From Ekhidna lutea (GTDB taxonomy: Bacteria > Bacteroidota > Bacteroidia > Cytophagales > Cyclobacteriaceae): a DNA stretch of 64,000 bases. The notes beneath the pieces are model-generated. The model worked only from the letters and a program-made list of their open reading frames with translations. It was not told where the DNA came from and did no database searches. Positions 9,548-18,051 of this stretch are shown here, one piece after another. Where the stretch lies: assembly GCF_900188325.1 (NCBI RefSeq), contig NZ_FZPD01000003.1:310001-374000 (forward strand), in the 5' to 3' direction. The position numbers and the translations under genes were made by a program. Position 1 is the stretch's first letter. Each line of letters opens with the position of its first letter.

Positions 9548-9605
9548 GGTGACTATGTCACCTCTGCCAATGTGTCACAATTCTTCCTTTGGCACATCCA
9601 TTGAT
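9548..9605 (+). promoter_or_regulatory. Palindrome plus sigma54-like promoter upstream of dnaK
   Basis: A perfect 6-3-6 palindrome ggtgac-tat-gtcacc (9548-9562) is followed 27 bases later by TGGCACatccaTTGAT (9590-9605). The latter has the -24 GG and TTG of a sigma54 promoter with the required 10-base gap, but A instead of C at the second -12 base. A further gtcac half-site lies at 9574-9578. The distance to the dnaK ATG (50 bases) fits a promoter. No TAnnTTTG box was found here, unlike most genes in the window. Sigma54 use is inferred. Confidence 0.4.
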
Positions 9606-9654
9606 AATTCATAGGCGAAACTTGAATTAACGAACAAATAGATAAATCATAGTA

Positions 9655-11574
9655 ATGGGAAAAATTATTGGTATCGACTTAGGAACTACCAACTCTTGCG
9701 TGTCCGTAATGGAAGGTAATGAGCCGGTAGTAATCCAAAACAGTGAAGGACGAAGAACAACTCCATCAATCGTGGCATTTCTTGACGATGGAAAAGGAGA
9801 AAGAAAAGTGGGTGATTCTGCTAAAAGACAGGCTATCACCAATCCTCAGAATACGGTGAGCTCAGTGAAGCGATTCATGGGTAAGAAATATTCCGAAGTA
9901 AAAGAAGAAATGAAAAGTGTCTCTTACGGAGTGGAATCCGGTAGTAATGACACTGTGCGAGTGAAGATTGGAGACAGAAAATATACTCCACAGGAGATTT
10001 CTGCTATGATCCTTCAGAAAATGAAATCAACTGCTGAAGATTTCCTTGGACAGGAAGTAAAAGAGGCGGTAATTACTGTTCCAGCATACTTCAACGACTC
10101 TGAGCGACATGCGACTAAAGAAGCAGGTCAGATTGCAGGACTTGATGTAAAAAGAATCATCAATGAGCCGACAGCTGCAGCATTGGCTTACGGTCTTGAC
10201 AAAAAAGACAGAGACATGAAAATCGCAGTGTATGACCTTGGTGGTGGTACATTCGATATTTCAATCCTTGAGCTTGGTGAAGGCGTATTTGAAGTGAAGT
10301 CAACGAATGGTGATGTTCACCTTGGTGGTGACGACTTTGATGCCGTTATCATCAACTGGTTGGCAGAAGAGTTTAAGAACGATGAGAACATTGATCTAAG
10401 AAAAGATCCGATGGCACTTCAGCGATTGAAAGAAGCGGCTGAGAAAGCTAAAATTGAGCTTTCAGGATCTACTGAAACAGAGATCAACCTTCCATACATT
10501 ATGCCAGTGGATGGTGTGCCTAAGCACTTAGTAAGAAAACTAACCCGATCTAAGTTCGAGCAGCTTGCGGATGACTTGGTTAGAAGATCAATGGATCCGG
10601 TAAAAGCTGCATTGAAAGATGCTGGTTTGTCTACTTCGGACATTGACGAAGTGATCCTCGTAGGTGGTTCTACTCGAATCCCTAAGATTCAGGAAGAAGT
10701 TGAGAAGTTCTTTGGTAAGAAGCCTTCGAAAGGAGTGAACCCGGATGAGGTTGTAGCGATTGGTGCTGCGATCCAGGGTGGTGTATTGACTGGTGAAGTG
10801 AAAGATGTATTGCTTCTTGACGTAACTCCACTTTCTCTTGGTATAGAAACCATGGGTGGTGTAGCTACGAAGTTGATTGAGGCGAACACTACCATCCCGA
10901 CGAAGAAATCTGAGACCTTTTCTACAGCTGCTGACAACCAGCCATCTGTGGAAATTCACATTACACAGGGTGAGCGACCAATGGCGAAGGACAATAAGTC
11001 ACTTGGTAAGTTCCACCTGGATGGGATTCCACCGGCACCAAGAGGTGTTCCTCAGATTGAGGTGACATTCGATATTGATGCAAATGGTATCTTGAATGTG
11101 AGTGCGAAAGACAAAGGCACTGGCAAAGAGCAGAACATCCGAATCGAGGCATCATCAGGATTGACTGATGAGGAAATCGAAAAGATGAAGCAGGAAGCGG
11201 AGGCGAATGCCGAGGCGGATAAGCAAGCCAAAGAGAAGGTTGAGAAAATCAACCAGGCTGACTCATTGATCTTCCAGACTGAGAAGCAGTTGAAAGAGTT
11301 TGGCGATAAGCTTTCTGAAGGCAACAAAACTGCCATCGAAGGTGGCCTGACTAAGCTTAAAGAAGCACACGGCAAGCAAGACCTTGCAGCGATCGATGCG
11401 GCAATGGAAGAGCTAAACACTGCATGGCAAAATGCATCTCAGGAGATGTACGCTGCGCAGGGTGGTGCTGAAGGCGGACCAGAAGCTGGTGCTCAAGGTG
11501 CTGATGGAGATGCTAAAGCTGACGATGAAGTGTCAGATGTTGAGTTTGAAGAGGTAGAGGAGGAGAAGAAGTGA
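9655..11574 (+). CDS. dnaK: Molecular chaperone DnaK (Hsp70)
   Basis: ATP-dependent chaperone that folds and protects proteins with DnaJ and GrpE. At 639 residues it is full length: the nucleotide-binding domain opens [15 protein letters not shown], carries [14 protein letters not shown] and [13 protein letters not shown], and is followed by the linker [16 protein letters not shown] and substrate-binding domain. The tail is a Gly/Ala-rich stretch ending in an acidic [12 protein letters not shown]. It is monocistronic here, without grpE or dnaJ neighbours, and is closed by a strong terminator. The upstream palindrome and sigma54-like element suggest stress-responsive control distinct from the housekeeping promoters around it. 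Confidence 0.97.
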   Translation: MGKIIGIDLGTTNSCVSVMEGNEPVVIQNSEGRRTTPSIVAFLDDGKGERKVGDSAKRQAITNPQNTVSSVKRFMGKKYSEVKEEMKSVSYGVESGSNDTVRVKIGDRKYTPQEISAMILQKMKSTAEDFLGQEVKEAVITVPAYFNDSERHATKEAGQIAGLDVKRIINEPTAAALAYGLDKKDRDMKIAVYDLGGGTFDISILELGEGVFEVKSTNGDVHLGGDDFDAVIINWLAEEFKNDENIDLRKDPMALQRLKEAAEKAKIELSGSTETEINLPYIMPVDGVPKHLVRKLTRSKFEQLADDLVRRSMDPVKAALKDAGLSTSDIDEVILVGGSTRIPKIQEEVEKFFGKKPSKGVNPDEVVAIGAAIQGGVLTGEVKDVLLLDVTPLSLGIETMGGVATKLIEANTTIPTKKSETFSTAADNQPSVEIHITQGERPMAKDNKSLGKFHLDGIPPAPRGVPQIEVTFDIDANGILNVSAKDKGTGKEQNIRIEASSGLTDEEIEKMKQEAEANAEADKQAKEKVEKINQADSLIFQTEKQLKEFGDKLSEGNKTAIEGGLTKLKEAHGKQDLAAIDAAMEELNTAWQNASQEMYAAQGGAEGGPEAGAQGADGDAKADDEVSDVEFEEVEEEKK

Positions 11575-11627
11575 TAAGCCGCAAGGTTTAGCTTCAAGTT
11601 CCAAGTCTACCCTGGATATAGATTATG

Positions 11628-11657
11628 CCCCTGATGGTTTCTCGTCAGGGGTTTTTT
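11628..11657 (+). terminator. Intrinsic terminator of dnaK
   Basis: Stem cccctga (11628-11634) / tcagggg (11645-11651) with a 10-base loop, followed by tttttt. It lies 54 bases after the dnaK stop. Confidence 0.9.
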
Positions 11658-11670
11658 ATTTTTACAGCTT

Positions 11671-11907
11671 ATGGATTGGTTTAAACTCCTAATCGGAATT
11701 GCATTTACTCTACTCGGCATTATCCTGCTAATTATTGAGATAAGAGATGGAGGCTATAAAAAATTGAAGAATTGGGGTGATATAATGCTATTGTTTGGCG
11801 GAGTATTCAGCCTGATAGCAGGCATATTATATATCATAGAATCCTTATTAGTTTTCAGTGGTTTTCTTTCGCATTTTTTCCATTCGACCGATTCGTCGGA
11901 CCGCTAA
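11671..11907 (+). CDS. Small two-helix membrane protein, unknown
   Basis: A 78-residue protein with two hydrophobic helices (about 5-24 and 38-70, the second possibly split) separated by a basic/acidic loop (EIRDGGYKKLKNWGD). It begins just 14 bases after the dnaK terminator T-run. No recognised family. Its stop lies inside the inverted repeat cggaccg/cggtccg (11897-11936). The even hydrophobic pattern and codon use support a real gene, but the function is unknown. Confidence 0.55.
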   Translation: MDWFKLLIGIAFTLLGIILLIIEIRDGGYKKLKNWGDIMLLFGGVFSLIAGILYIIESLLVFSGFLSHFFHSTDSSDR

Positions 11908-12080
11908 AAACGCTAGCAAAAAAATCTTACGGTCCGCCGCTGCGGTCAAAATCAAATCCCGCCTTCCCACTTTTCAGCCCCGTGATTTTGACGCTCGCTT
12001 CTGAAGAAGCGATTAGGAGGGAGGGCAATGACAGAATGGCGAGGGTGCGTTGGGCTTAGCGAGGAAGCTTTCATTCTGTC
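11897..12080. repeat. Cluster of inverted repeats in a gene-free stretch
   Basis: Contains cggaccg (11897-11903) inverted as cggtccg (11930-11936), and gacagaatg (12030-12038) inverted as cattctgtc (12072-12080), the latter followed by a T stretch like a weak terminator. The stretch 11908-12205 is more GC-rich than its surroundings and holds no convincing gene; it looks like accumulated dispersed palindromic repeats. Confidence 0.45.
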
Positions 12081-12157
12081 TAGATTTTTGACGGGTCGCC
12101 GTTGCGATTCTTTTCATCAATGGAAAAGAAAGGCCATGCGGCCTGAGCATGAAAGTG

Positions 12158-12165
12158 TACTTTTG
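12158..12165 (+). promoter_or_regulatory. -7 box (TACTTTTG) of the RlmL-type methyltransferase gene
   Basis: Exact TAnnTTTG match 41 bases upstream of the preferred ATG at 12206. Its position downstream of the alternative ATG at 12149 argues against that upstream start. Confidence 0.5.
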
Positions 12166-12205
12166 CAGTTCATTCGAAACAAAGGCTCGAAAACTCACAA
12201 TAGCA

Positions 12206-13318
12206 ATGAAATTAACCATCAAGACACTTTTCGGATTTGAAGATATCCTCGCTAAAGAAGTAGAAGCATTAGGAGGGGAAAAGATTGAAAAAATTACGAG
12301 AGGTGTCCAATGTGAGGGCAACCCTGCCTTTTTGTATCGAGCGAATCTTTCCTTGCGAACGGCGATGAAAATTTTGGTTCCGATTTATTCCTTTCGAGCG
12401 AAGAATGAAAAGCAGCTCTATGACAAAATGATGGAGTTTGACTGGTCCAATTTTTTGGACGTGGATCAGACCTTTGCCATCGACCCTGTCATCTTTTCAG
12501 AAATATTCACACACTCCAAGTTTGTAGGACTGAAAGCCAAGGATGCCATGGTGGATCAGTATCGGAATAAATATAGAAGACGACCTTCCATCGATACCGA
12601 TAAACCGGATGTGCTTTTCAATTTGCACTGTGCCAATGATTCTTTTACTATCTCAATGGATAGTTCTGGGGCAGCATTGAATCAACGTGGTTATCGTGAG
12701 GAGGGTCATAGAGCCCCTATGAATGAAGTGCTTGCGGCTGGTATGGTCATTTTGTCTGGCTGGGATAAGAAGTCACCATTAGTAGACCCAATGTGTGGGA
12801 GTGGGACGATATTGACAGAAGCTGCCATGATTGCCATGAATATGGGGCCAAATCTGAAGCGTAAGGAGTTCGGTTTCCGCACCTGGCCCGAATACAGCCC
12901 TATCCTTTTCAACAATATAAAGAATGAAGAGCTTGGCAAGATTCGGAAGCCTAGCATGGATTTAATTGGGATTGATATTGACGACAGTGCGGTCACATTA
13001 GCTAGAAAGGCCCTGGGAAAAATAGGATTGCGAAGAGAGGTTAAAATCAAGACCATGGACTTTCGTGAGTTCAAGCCAATCAATGATGCTGGGACGATCA
13101 TAACTAACCCACCTTACGGGGAACGAATTGGAGATGATATTCTTGAGTTTTATAAGACGATGGGCGATGCGTTTAAGCAAAATTTTGTAGGATATGACGC
13201 CTGGCTCATTAGTTCTAATAAGCAGGCATTGAAGCAAATTGGGCTCAAGGATTCAGAGCGAATCAAGCTTTACAACGGTAAGTTGGAGTGCGATTTTTGT
13301 AAATATGAGTTGTATTGA
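12206..13318 (+). CDS. THUMP-domain class I SAM-dependent RNA methyltransferase (RlmL type)
   Basis: Probably N2-methylates a guanosine in 23S rRNA, as the RlmL half of E. coli RlmKL does. From the chosen start it has 370 residues: ferredoxin-like plus THUMP region (1-150, with KTLFGFEDILAKEVEALGG at the start), the conserved NQRGYREEGHRAP block, SAM motif DPMCGSGT near 194-201 and catalytic NPPYGERI near 301-308. The RlmK half is absent, as usual in Bacteroidota. An in-frame ATG at 12149 would add 19 residues that look unlike the family and would lie upstream of the -7 box. Confidence 0.85.
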   Translation: MKLTIKTLFGFEDILAKEVEALGGEKIEKITRGVQCEGNPAFLYRANLSLRTAMKILVPIYSFRAKNEKQLYDKMMEFDWSNFLDVDQTFAIDPVIFSEIFTHSKFVGLKAKDAMVDQYRNKYRRRPSIDTDKPDVLFNLHCANDSFTISMDSSGAALNQRGYREEGHRAPMNEVLAAGMVILSGWDKKSPLVDPMCGSGTILTEAAMIAMNMGPNLKRKEFGFRTWPEYSPILFNNIKNEELGKIRKPSMDLIGIDIDDSAVTLARKALGKIGLRREVKIKTMDFREFKPINDAGTIITNPPYGERIGDDILEFYKTMGDAFKQNFVGYDAWLISSNKQALKQIGLKDSERIKLYNGKLECDFCKYELY

Positions 13319-13321
13319 ATT

Positions 13322-13430
13322 TTAACCACGGAGGTCGCTAAGATTTCACAGAGAACGCTGAGGTTTCTTTTCTAACTCCAAACCCTACTTTGTTTTCTCA
13401 GCGTTTTCTCTCCGATATCTCTGTGGTTAA
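13322..13430. repeat. Dispersed inverted repeat, copy 1 (ttaaccac ... aacgctgag // ctcagcgtt ... gtggttaa)
   Basis: Outer arms ttaaccac (13322-13329) and gtggttaa (13423-13430) enclose aacgctgag (13354-13362) and ctcagcgtt (13397-13405). It lies between the converging RlmL-type gene and the histidine phosphatase gene. A related element with the same accacagag motif lies on the other side of the phosphatase gene. Confidence 0.6.
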
Positions 13431-13434
13431 AGAT

Positions 13435-13929
13435 TTAAAACTTCAGCCTCACCAACTTTCCCTCACCAACTTTATCGATCACAATGATCAGTAAGTTTGA
13501 ATAATCACTATCGTCGAACTGTTCGAATTTTTCCTCACCAAGTAGCGCATTGGCAAGTCCTGGAATGGTATTGGAATGTCCTGAAATGACAATTGTACCA
13601 CCAGCGTGTTTCTTAACCACTGACTTAAGCCATTCGTCCTTATCGCTGGGTGCATATTCCGTTATCGATAACTCTTGCTGATCCGCAATAGGCTGAAGCG
13701 TTTTCTTTGTGCGTGTAAATGGTGTTGCGTATAGCGCAGTAATGTCTTGATTCTTCAGTAAGTCCGCCAGATAGTTTGCACGTTCCATTCCTGCATCATT
13801 CAGAGGTGGATTGTCAGTCCCGTCAATTGCCTTTTCTGCATGTCTTACCAGAATGAATGTGGTTTGATTTTGCGCAAAAGTGATAATTGCGAAAGTGAAG
13901 AGGAGTATCGTTATCAGGTGCTTTTTCAT
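13435..13929 (-). CDS. Secreted histidine phosphatase (phosphoglycerate mutase superfamily)
   Basis: Phosphohydrolase using a phospho-histidine intermediate. From the ATG at 13929 it is 164 residues with a signal peptide (MKKHLITILLFTFAIITFAQ) and then the catalytic LVRHAEK (His30). The second histidine is in ISGHSNTIPG, and TPFTRTKKT supplies the arginine region. It resembles SixA-like small phosphatases but is exported, so the target is likely periplasmic or extracellular and unknown. An in-frame ATG 9 codons upstream would bury the signal peptide behind extra residues. Flanked on both sides by copies of one inverted repeat. Confidence 0.82.
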   Translation of the reverse strand: MKKHLITILLFTFAIITFAQNQTTFILVRHAEKAIDGTDNPPLNDAGMERANYLADLLKNQDITALYATPFTRTKKTLQPIADQQELSITEYAPSDKDEWLKSVVKKHAGGTIVISGHSNTIPGLANALLGEEKFEQFDDSDYSNLLIIVIDKVGEGKLVRLKF

Positions 13930-13962
13930 ACGTAGATTTTTAACCACAAATAACAAAAGAAA

Positions 13963-14002
13963 ACCACAGAGTTCTCCGAATTATTTCGGTTCACTCTGTG
14001 GT
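13963..14002. repeat. Dispersed inverted repeat, copy 2 (accacagag ... ctctgtggt)
   Basis: Arms accacagag (13963-13971) and ctctgtggt (13994-14002) with an inner stem ccgaa/ttcgg (13976-13980, 13985-13989): a near-complete 40-base hairpin between the M3 peptidase stop and the histidine phosphatase start, both on the minus strand. It could act as an mRNA stabiliser or processing site. Confidence 0.65.
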
Positions 14003-14010
14003 AAATAAGT

Positions 14011-16128
14011 TTAATTAAATCCTCTTCTTTCAAGAAGTCCTTCAAACTTTGGCTCTCTGCCCCGGAAGTTTACATACATTTCCATTGCATCCCGCGTGCC
14101 TCCTTTTGAAAGAATATGCTCCCGATAAGCATTTGCTGTTTCCTTATCGAAGAGTCCATTTTCTTTAAATGCGCCAAATGCATCTGCATCCATTACTTCT
14201 GAGTTTAAGTAGCTGTAGTAGCCTGCTGAGTATCCTTCAGGATTTGAGAATGCATGTGAGAAGTAGCCTGTTCGATACCGAGGCACGATCGCATCAATCA
14301 TCCCGATTTCATCCATCGCTGCTTCTTCAAACTCACCTGCGCCAATAGTTATTGGTTCAGTTACGGTATGGTACGCCATGTCTAAATAGGAAGCTGCCAT
14401 ATACTCTACTGTTCCAAATCCCTGATTAAACTGTCCGGCGTTTTTAATTTTCTCCACCAATTCAGTCGGCATTACTTCTCCAGTTTCATAATGGAATGCA
14501 TAAAGGGCTAACATTTCCGGTTCAAACACCCAGTTTTCCATAACCTGAGAAGGAAACTCAACAAAATCTCTAGGGGTAGAAGTACCCGAGATCGAAGGGT
14601 AGGTACATTCTGAAAGCAGGCCGTGCAGTGCATGCCCAAACTCATGAAAGAGTGTGGTTGCTTCACTTTGAGAAAGCAGGGATGGCGTATCTCCTGTAGG
14701 TTTCGTGAAATTACCAACATTCGTCACGATAGGAATAATTTTATTCCCTTCCATATTACTCTGACTTCTGTAGGTATTCATCCATGCTCCACCTCTTTTG
14801 CTACTACGATAGAACCAGTCAGACAGGTAGATGCCGATCAGCTCGCCATTTTCGTTTTTCACCGTGTAGGTCCTAACATCATCATGGTATTTTGGGATGT
14901 TTGTTTGCTCCTCAAACGTCATCCCAAACAGCTTGTTTGCTAGTATAAATGTGCCATTGATGACATTGTCTACCTTGAGATATGGACGAATCTCATTTTC
15001 ATCCAGATCGTACTGTTCTTTCTTAATTTTCTCCGCGTAATACCACCAATCCCAAGGCATGATGTCAATGTCAACCCCTTCTTTGGCAGCCATTTCTTTC
15101 ATTAAATCTCTTTCTTTTTTCGCAGCTTCTAAAGCTGCAGGCCAAACCTTGTCCAGAAGGTTATAAACTTTGTCAGGAGTATCCAGCATTCGTTGGGTGA
15201 GGACATAATCGGCCCAGGTAGAGTAACCGAGTAGCTGTGCCTTTTCAAGTCGGACGTTTGCCAATTGACGAGCCAATTCTTTGTTATCATTTTCATCATC
15301 GTTATCGCCACGATTGATATACCCTTTCTTTAGCTTCTCACGCAGTTCTCGATTAGTCGAATAGGTAATGAATGGATACAGACTTGGCCTGTGGGTGGTG
15401 AAAACATATTTTCCTTTATAGCCTCGCTCTTTTGCGGCCTCAGCACCTGCATTGATCACGCTTTCTGGAAGACCTTCCAGATCACCTTCCTCAAGGACCA
15501 TCTCAAACTTGTTGGTCTCAGCCAGCACGTTTTCTCCAAAAGCCACTGAGAGCGAGGAAAGCTGACCGTTGAGTTCACGCATTTTTGCCTGCTCTTCTAC
15601 ACTTAATGCAGCACCGGCACGAACAAATCGGGTATTGTAATTATCTAATAGTTTGGCCTGTTCGATGGTAAGATCTAACTCTTCTCTTTGATCAAACAAT
15701 GCCTTAACTCGTGCATAAAAGTCTGCATTGAGAAAAATATTATCACTGTGAGCTGAAAGTCTGGGACTTATGACTCTTGAAATTCCTTGCAGCGAGTCGT
15801 TGGTATGTGCTGAGGTGAGATTGAAAAACACATTGCTCACTTTGTTGAGCAAGTCTCCTGATTTCTCAAAAGCCGTAATCGTGTTTTCAAATGTTGGTTC
15901 TTCTTCGTTGCTGGCTATCGCATTCACTTCTTCCAGCTGTTGCGCCATCCCATCTTCGAAGGCCTGCATGTAGTGCTCATCCTTGATTTGATCAAATGGA
16001 GGAACACCGTATGGTGTTTGCCATTCCTGATAGAATGGATTTTCTGTTTGCATTTCCGTATTTTCTGATTGTGTTTGGCAACTGAATAGAGCTACAGCCG
16101 CAATCACATAAAGCAATTTTTTCATCAT
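14011..16128 (-). CDS. M3-family metallopeptidase lipoprotein (Dcp-type oligopeptidase)
   Basis: Zinc oligopeptidase that cleaves short peptides. The 705-residue protein starts with a lipoprotein signal (MMKKLLYVIAAVALFSC, lipid-anchored Cys17), so it acts in the periplasm or at a membrane face rather than the cytoplasm. The thermolysin-like zinc site FHEFGHALHG is near residue 495, with the downstream glutamate in the following segment (FVEFPSQVMENW). The rest matches peptidyl-dipeptidase Dcp, including the SRGFGTVEYMAA-like region written here as NQGFGTVEYMAA. Either of two adjacent ATGs could be the start. Stands alone between a repeat hairpin and the TRIC gene. Confidence 0.9.
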   Translation of the reverse strand: MMKKLLYVIAAVALFSCQTQSENTEMQTENPFYQEWQTPYGVPPFDQIKDEHYMQAFEDGMAQQLEEVNAIASNEEEPTFENTITAFEKSGDLLNKVSNVFFNLTSAHTNDSLQGISRVISPRLSAHSDNIFLNADFYARVKALFDQREELDLTIEQAKLLDNYNTRFVRAGAALSVEEQAKMRELNGQLSSLSVAFGENVLAETNKFEMVLEEGDLEGLPESVINAGAEAAKERGYKGKYVFTTHRPSLYPFITYSTNRELREKLKKGYINRGDNDDENDNKELARQLANVRLEKAQLLGYSTWADYVLTQRMLDTPDKVYNLLDKVWPAALEAAKKERDLMKEMAAKEGVDIDIMPWDWWYYAEKIKKEQYDLDENEIRPYLKVDNVINGTFILANKLFGMTFEEQTNIPKYHDDVRTYTVKNENGELIGIYLSDWFYRSSKRGGAWMNTYRSQSNMEGNKIIPIVTNVGNFTKPTGDTPSLLSQSEATTLFHEFGHALHGLLSECTYPSISGTSTPRDFVEFPSQVMENWVFEPEMLALYAFHYETGEVMPTELVEKIKNAGQFNQGFGTVEYMAASYLDMAYHTVTEPITIGAGEFEEAAMDEIGMIDAIVPRYRTGYFSHAFSNPEGYSAGYYSYLNSEVMDADAFGAFKENGLFDKETANAYREHILSKGGTRDAMEMYVNFRGREPKFEGLLERRGFN

Positions 16129-16171
16129 TTAGTTTCTTGGTTGGAGGTAAATTTAATTAAAGGAAATGCGC

Positions 16172-16774
16172 TCAGGAAATATCCGGGAGCTGCCACTTAA
16201 ATTTCACAGCCAGAATCCTAAACGAGGCGATGAAGAGTACCGTCGTAAGAATATTCCACCCCTGTTCAAGCCCCATACGTTGCAATACAACGTACAAAAT
16301 ACCACCGCATAAGCAGGTAAGGGCATAAATTTCTTTTCTGAAAATCAAGGGGATTTCATTGCATACGATATCCCGAATCACCCCTCCAAAAACGGCAGAA
16401 ACCATCCCCATCATAATGGCAATTACAGGATGTACTCCTATGGTAAGCGCTTTTTGTAGACCTAAAACGGTAAACACAGCGATCCCAACCGTGTCAAACA
16501 TGAAGAAAGTTCTTCTCAGTTTTAGCACTGCCTTTCCAAAAAGGAGGGAAATCAAAATACCTGACCCGATCATCGCTAGGTAGATGAGGTCTTTCATCCA
16601 TCCAACAGGTGTGCTTCCAAGCAATATGTCACGCATGGTGCCACCGCCGATTGCCGTGATTAGTCCTACAGCGGCAATGCCGAAGAAGTCCAGTTTTTTA
16701 TCACGACCGGCAAGCGCTCCGGAGATGGCAAATACCATCGTCCCAACGATATCGATGAAGTATAAGATAGTCAC
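16172..16774 (-). CDS. TRIC-family cation channel (UPF0126/YicG type)
   Basis: Predicted seven-helix membrane protein of 200 residues made of two repeats of a three-helix unit. Each unit carries the glycine-rich motif and the conserved Arg-Asp pair: GGGTMRDILLG near 42-52 and GGVIRDIVCNE near 130-140. Family members form trimeric potassium/cation channels. The start codon is GTG at 16774; a near -7 box (TACTTTCG) lies immediately upstream, giving little or no leader. It follows queG by 16 bases and is probably co-transcribed with it. Confidence 0.85.
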   Translation of the reverse strand: MTILYFIDIVGTMVFAISGALAGRDKKLDFFGIAAVGLITAIGGGTMRDILLGSTPVGWMKDLIYLAMIGSGILISLLFGKAVLKLRRTFFMFDTVGIAVFTVLGLQKALTIGVHPVIAIMMGMVSAVFGGVIRDIVCNEIPLIFRKEIYALTCLCGGILYVVLQRMGLEQGWNILTTVLFIASFRILAVKFKWQLPDIS

Positions 16775-16790
16775 GGGGCGAAAGTAACGA

Positions 16791-17714
16791 CTAATCGCCT
16801 ATTTGAATGAATTTCAAGTTGCGCTTCAACCCTTCAAACTTGGTTCGCTTTACAGCCGACTTCTTAAACACTTTTTGAAAGACCTCTTTGGTCATTTCCT
16901 GCCAATCCTGTTTTGAAAGTTCTTCCCATCCTTGAGGTTTGAATGCCGGTTCAGAGTGCGGTTTAGAAAAACGATTCCATGGACACACATCCTGGCAGAT
17001 ATCACAGCCAAAAGCCCAGCCTTCCATTTTGCTTTTGAATTCGTTGGGGATTTCATCTTTCAATTCGATTGTTAAGTATGAAATGCATCTGCTGCCATCT
17101 ACAACGTATGGTTCAGGAATAGCATCTGTGGGGCAAGCATCCTGGCATGCTGTACAGGTGCCACAATAGTCCTTCATCGGACCATCAGGTTCTAATTCGA
17201 GATCTATGATTAGCTCAGCCAAAAAGAAAAAACTGCCCATTTCTCGATTAAGCAAAAGCGAGTTTTTTCCAATCCACCCAATTCCACTTTTGGCGGCCCA
17301 GGCTCGCTCATGCACAGGTGCAGAATCCACAAATACACGTCCGTTAACCTCTCCAATCTCTTCCTGAATTTGACTCATGAAGGTTTTTAGCTTGTCCTTT
17401 ATGATGAAATGATAATCCTGTCCGTAGGCATATTTGGCAAATTTTGGGGTCTTTGTTGAGTAATTGGTTTCAGGGTAATAGTTGTAAACGAGTGAGACAA
17501 CCGATTTAGCCCCTGGGACGAGCTTGGTAGGATCAAGTCTTTTGTCGAAATGATTTTCGAGGTATCCCATTTTTCCCTGATACCCTCTATTTAACCACTC
17601 TTCTAGTTTGGGTGCTTCTTCTTTCAAAAATTCAGCTTTTGAGATACCGCAAAAGGAAAACCCAAGATCAGAGGAGAGTTTCTTTATTAGATTTTTACGG
17701 TTCAAAGCGCACAC
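16791..17714 (-). CDS. queG: Epoxyqueuosine reductase
   Basis: Cobalamin and [4Fe-4S] enzyme that reduces epoxyqueuosine to queuosine in tRNA, the last step of queuosine synthesis; queA, the preceding step, is at 56585. Two ferredoxin motifs are visible: [12 protein letters not shown] (near 180) and [11 protein letters not shown] (near 240). At 307 residues it lacks the C-terminal HEAT-like domain of the longer E. coli form. The listed start is GTG (17714), but an exact TACATTTG -7 box at 17719-17726 puts the transcript start at or just after it. Either the mRNA is leaderless or the TTG three codons in (17705) is used. Confidence 0.9.
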   Translation of the reverse strand: MCALNRKNLIKKLSSDLGFSFCGISKAEFLKEEAPKLEEWLNRGYQGKMGYLENHFDKRLDPTKLVPGAKSVVSLVYNYYPETNYSTKTPKFAKYAYGQDYHFIIKDKLKTFMSQIQEEIGEVNGRVFVDSAPVHERAWAAKSGIGWIGKNSLLLNREMGSFFFLAELIIDLELEPDGPMKDYCGTCTACQDACPTDAIPEPYVVDGSRCISYLTIELKDEIPNEFKSKMEGWAFGCDICQDVCPWNRFSKPHSEPAFKPQGWEELSKQDWQEMTKEVFQKVFKKSAVKRTKFEGLKRNLKFIQIGD

Positions 17715-17718
17715 AAGA

Positions 17719-17726
17719 CAAATGTA
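17719..17726 (-). promoter_or_regulatory. -7 box of the queG promoter (TACATTTG)
   Basis: Exact TAnnTTTG match ending 5 bases before the first possible queG start codon, implying a very short or absent leader. Confidence 0.5.
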
Positions 17727-17850
17727 GTATGCAAAAAATGGTTGTTTAAAGGGTCTCTAATCTTTTATGCAAGAATTGAAAGTGGATGTGCAGAATTCGA
17801 AAAAAGGAGATGCGCACTTTTGTCTTATAGATTAATAAAAACAAAAGACG

Positions 17851-17982
17851 ATGTACAATAAATTGAAACAAGCAGAATTAGCATTGAGAGAATCGGATGA
17901 GATGATAGCAAGTGCATTTGTGATAGGTTATTATGTGATACTAACCTTTGGATTGCACAATTTCATTCAGGCAGCATATTAA
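17851..17982 (+). CDS. 43-aa single-helix membrane micropeptide
   Basis: ATG to TAA, 43 residues: a charged, helical N-terminal half (MYNKLKQAELALRESDE) followed by one hydrophobic segment (about 18-41) and a short C-terminus ending QAAY. It is followed 44 bases later by its own hairpin (18027-18048), which supports an independent transcript. A near -7 box (cacttttg, 17815-17822) lies upstream. It resembles in plan, not in sequence, the other micropeptides of this window (23730, 40831, 41077). Function unknown. Confidence 0.5.
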   Translation: MYNKLKQAELALRESDEMIASAFVIGYYVILTFGLHNFIQAAY

Positions 17983-18026
17983 AATTTAGGTAGTAGTTTG
18001 ATAGGAAGAGTGTTTCTCTTCATGCG

Positions 18027-18048
18027 CCCGGAACTGGCAATTTCCGGG
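18027..18048 (+). terminator. Hairpin terminator after the 43-aa micropeptide gene
   Basis: Stem cccggaa (18027-18033) / ttccggg (18042-18048), loop 8, followed by tgtttctt, a modest U tract on the plus strand. Confidence 0.6.
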
Positions 18049-18051
18049 TGT

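Noticed and set aside
9621-9626. cttgaa upstream of dnaK as a sigma32 -35 element
   Set aside because: No CCCCAT-like -10 element at the required spacing, and no CIRCE inverted repeat either.
10588-10959. 123-aa open frame antisense to dnaK, with two further antisense frames in the same gene
   Set aside because: It lies wholly inside the strongly conserved dnaK coding sequence, has no recognisable motif, and follows from codon bias of the sense strand.
12149-12205. Upstream ATG start (12149) for the RlmL-type methyltransferase
   Set aside because: The extra 19 residues do not resemble the family and the -7 box at 12158-12165 lies after this ATG.
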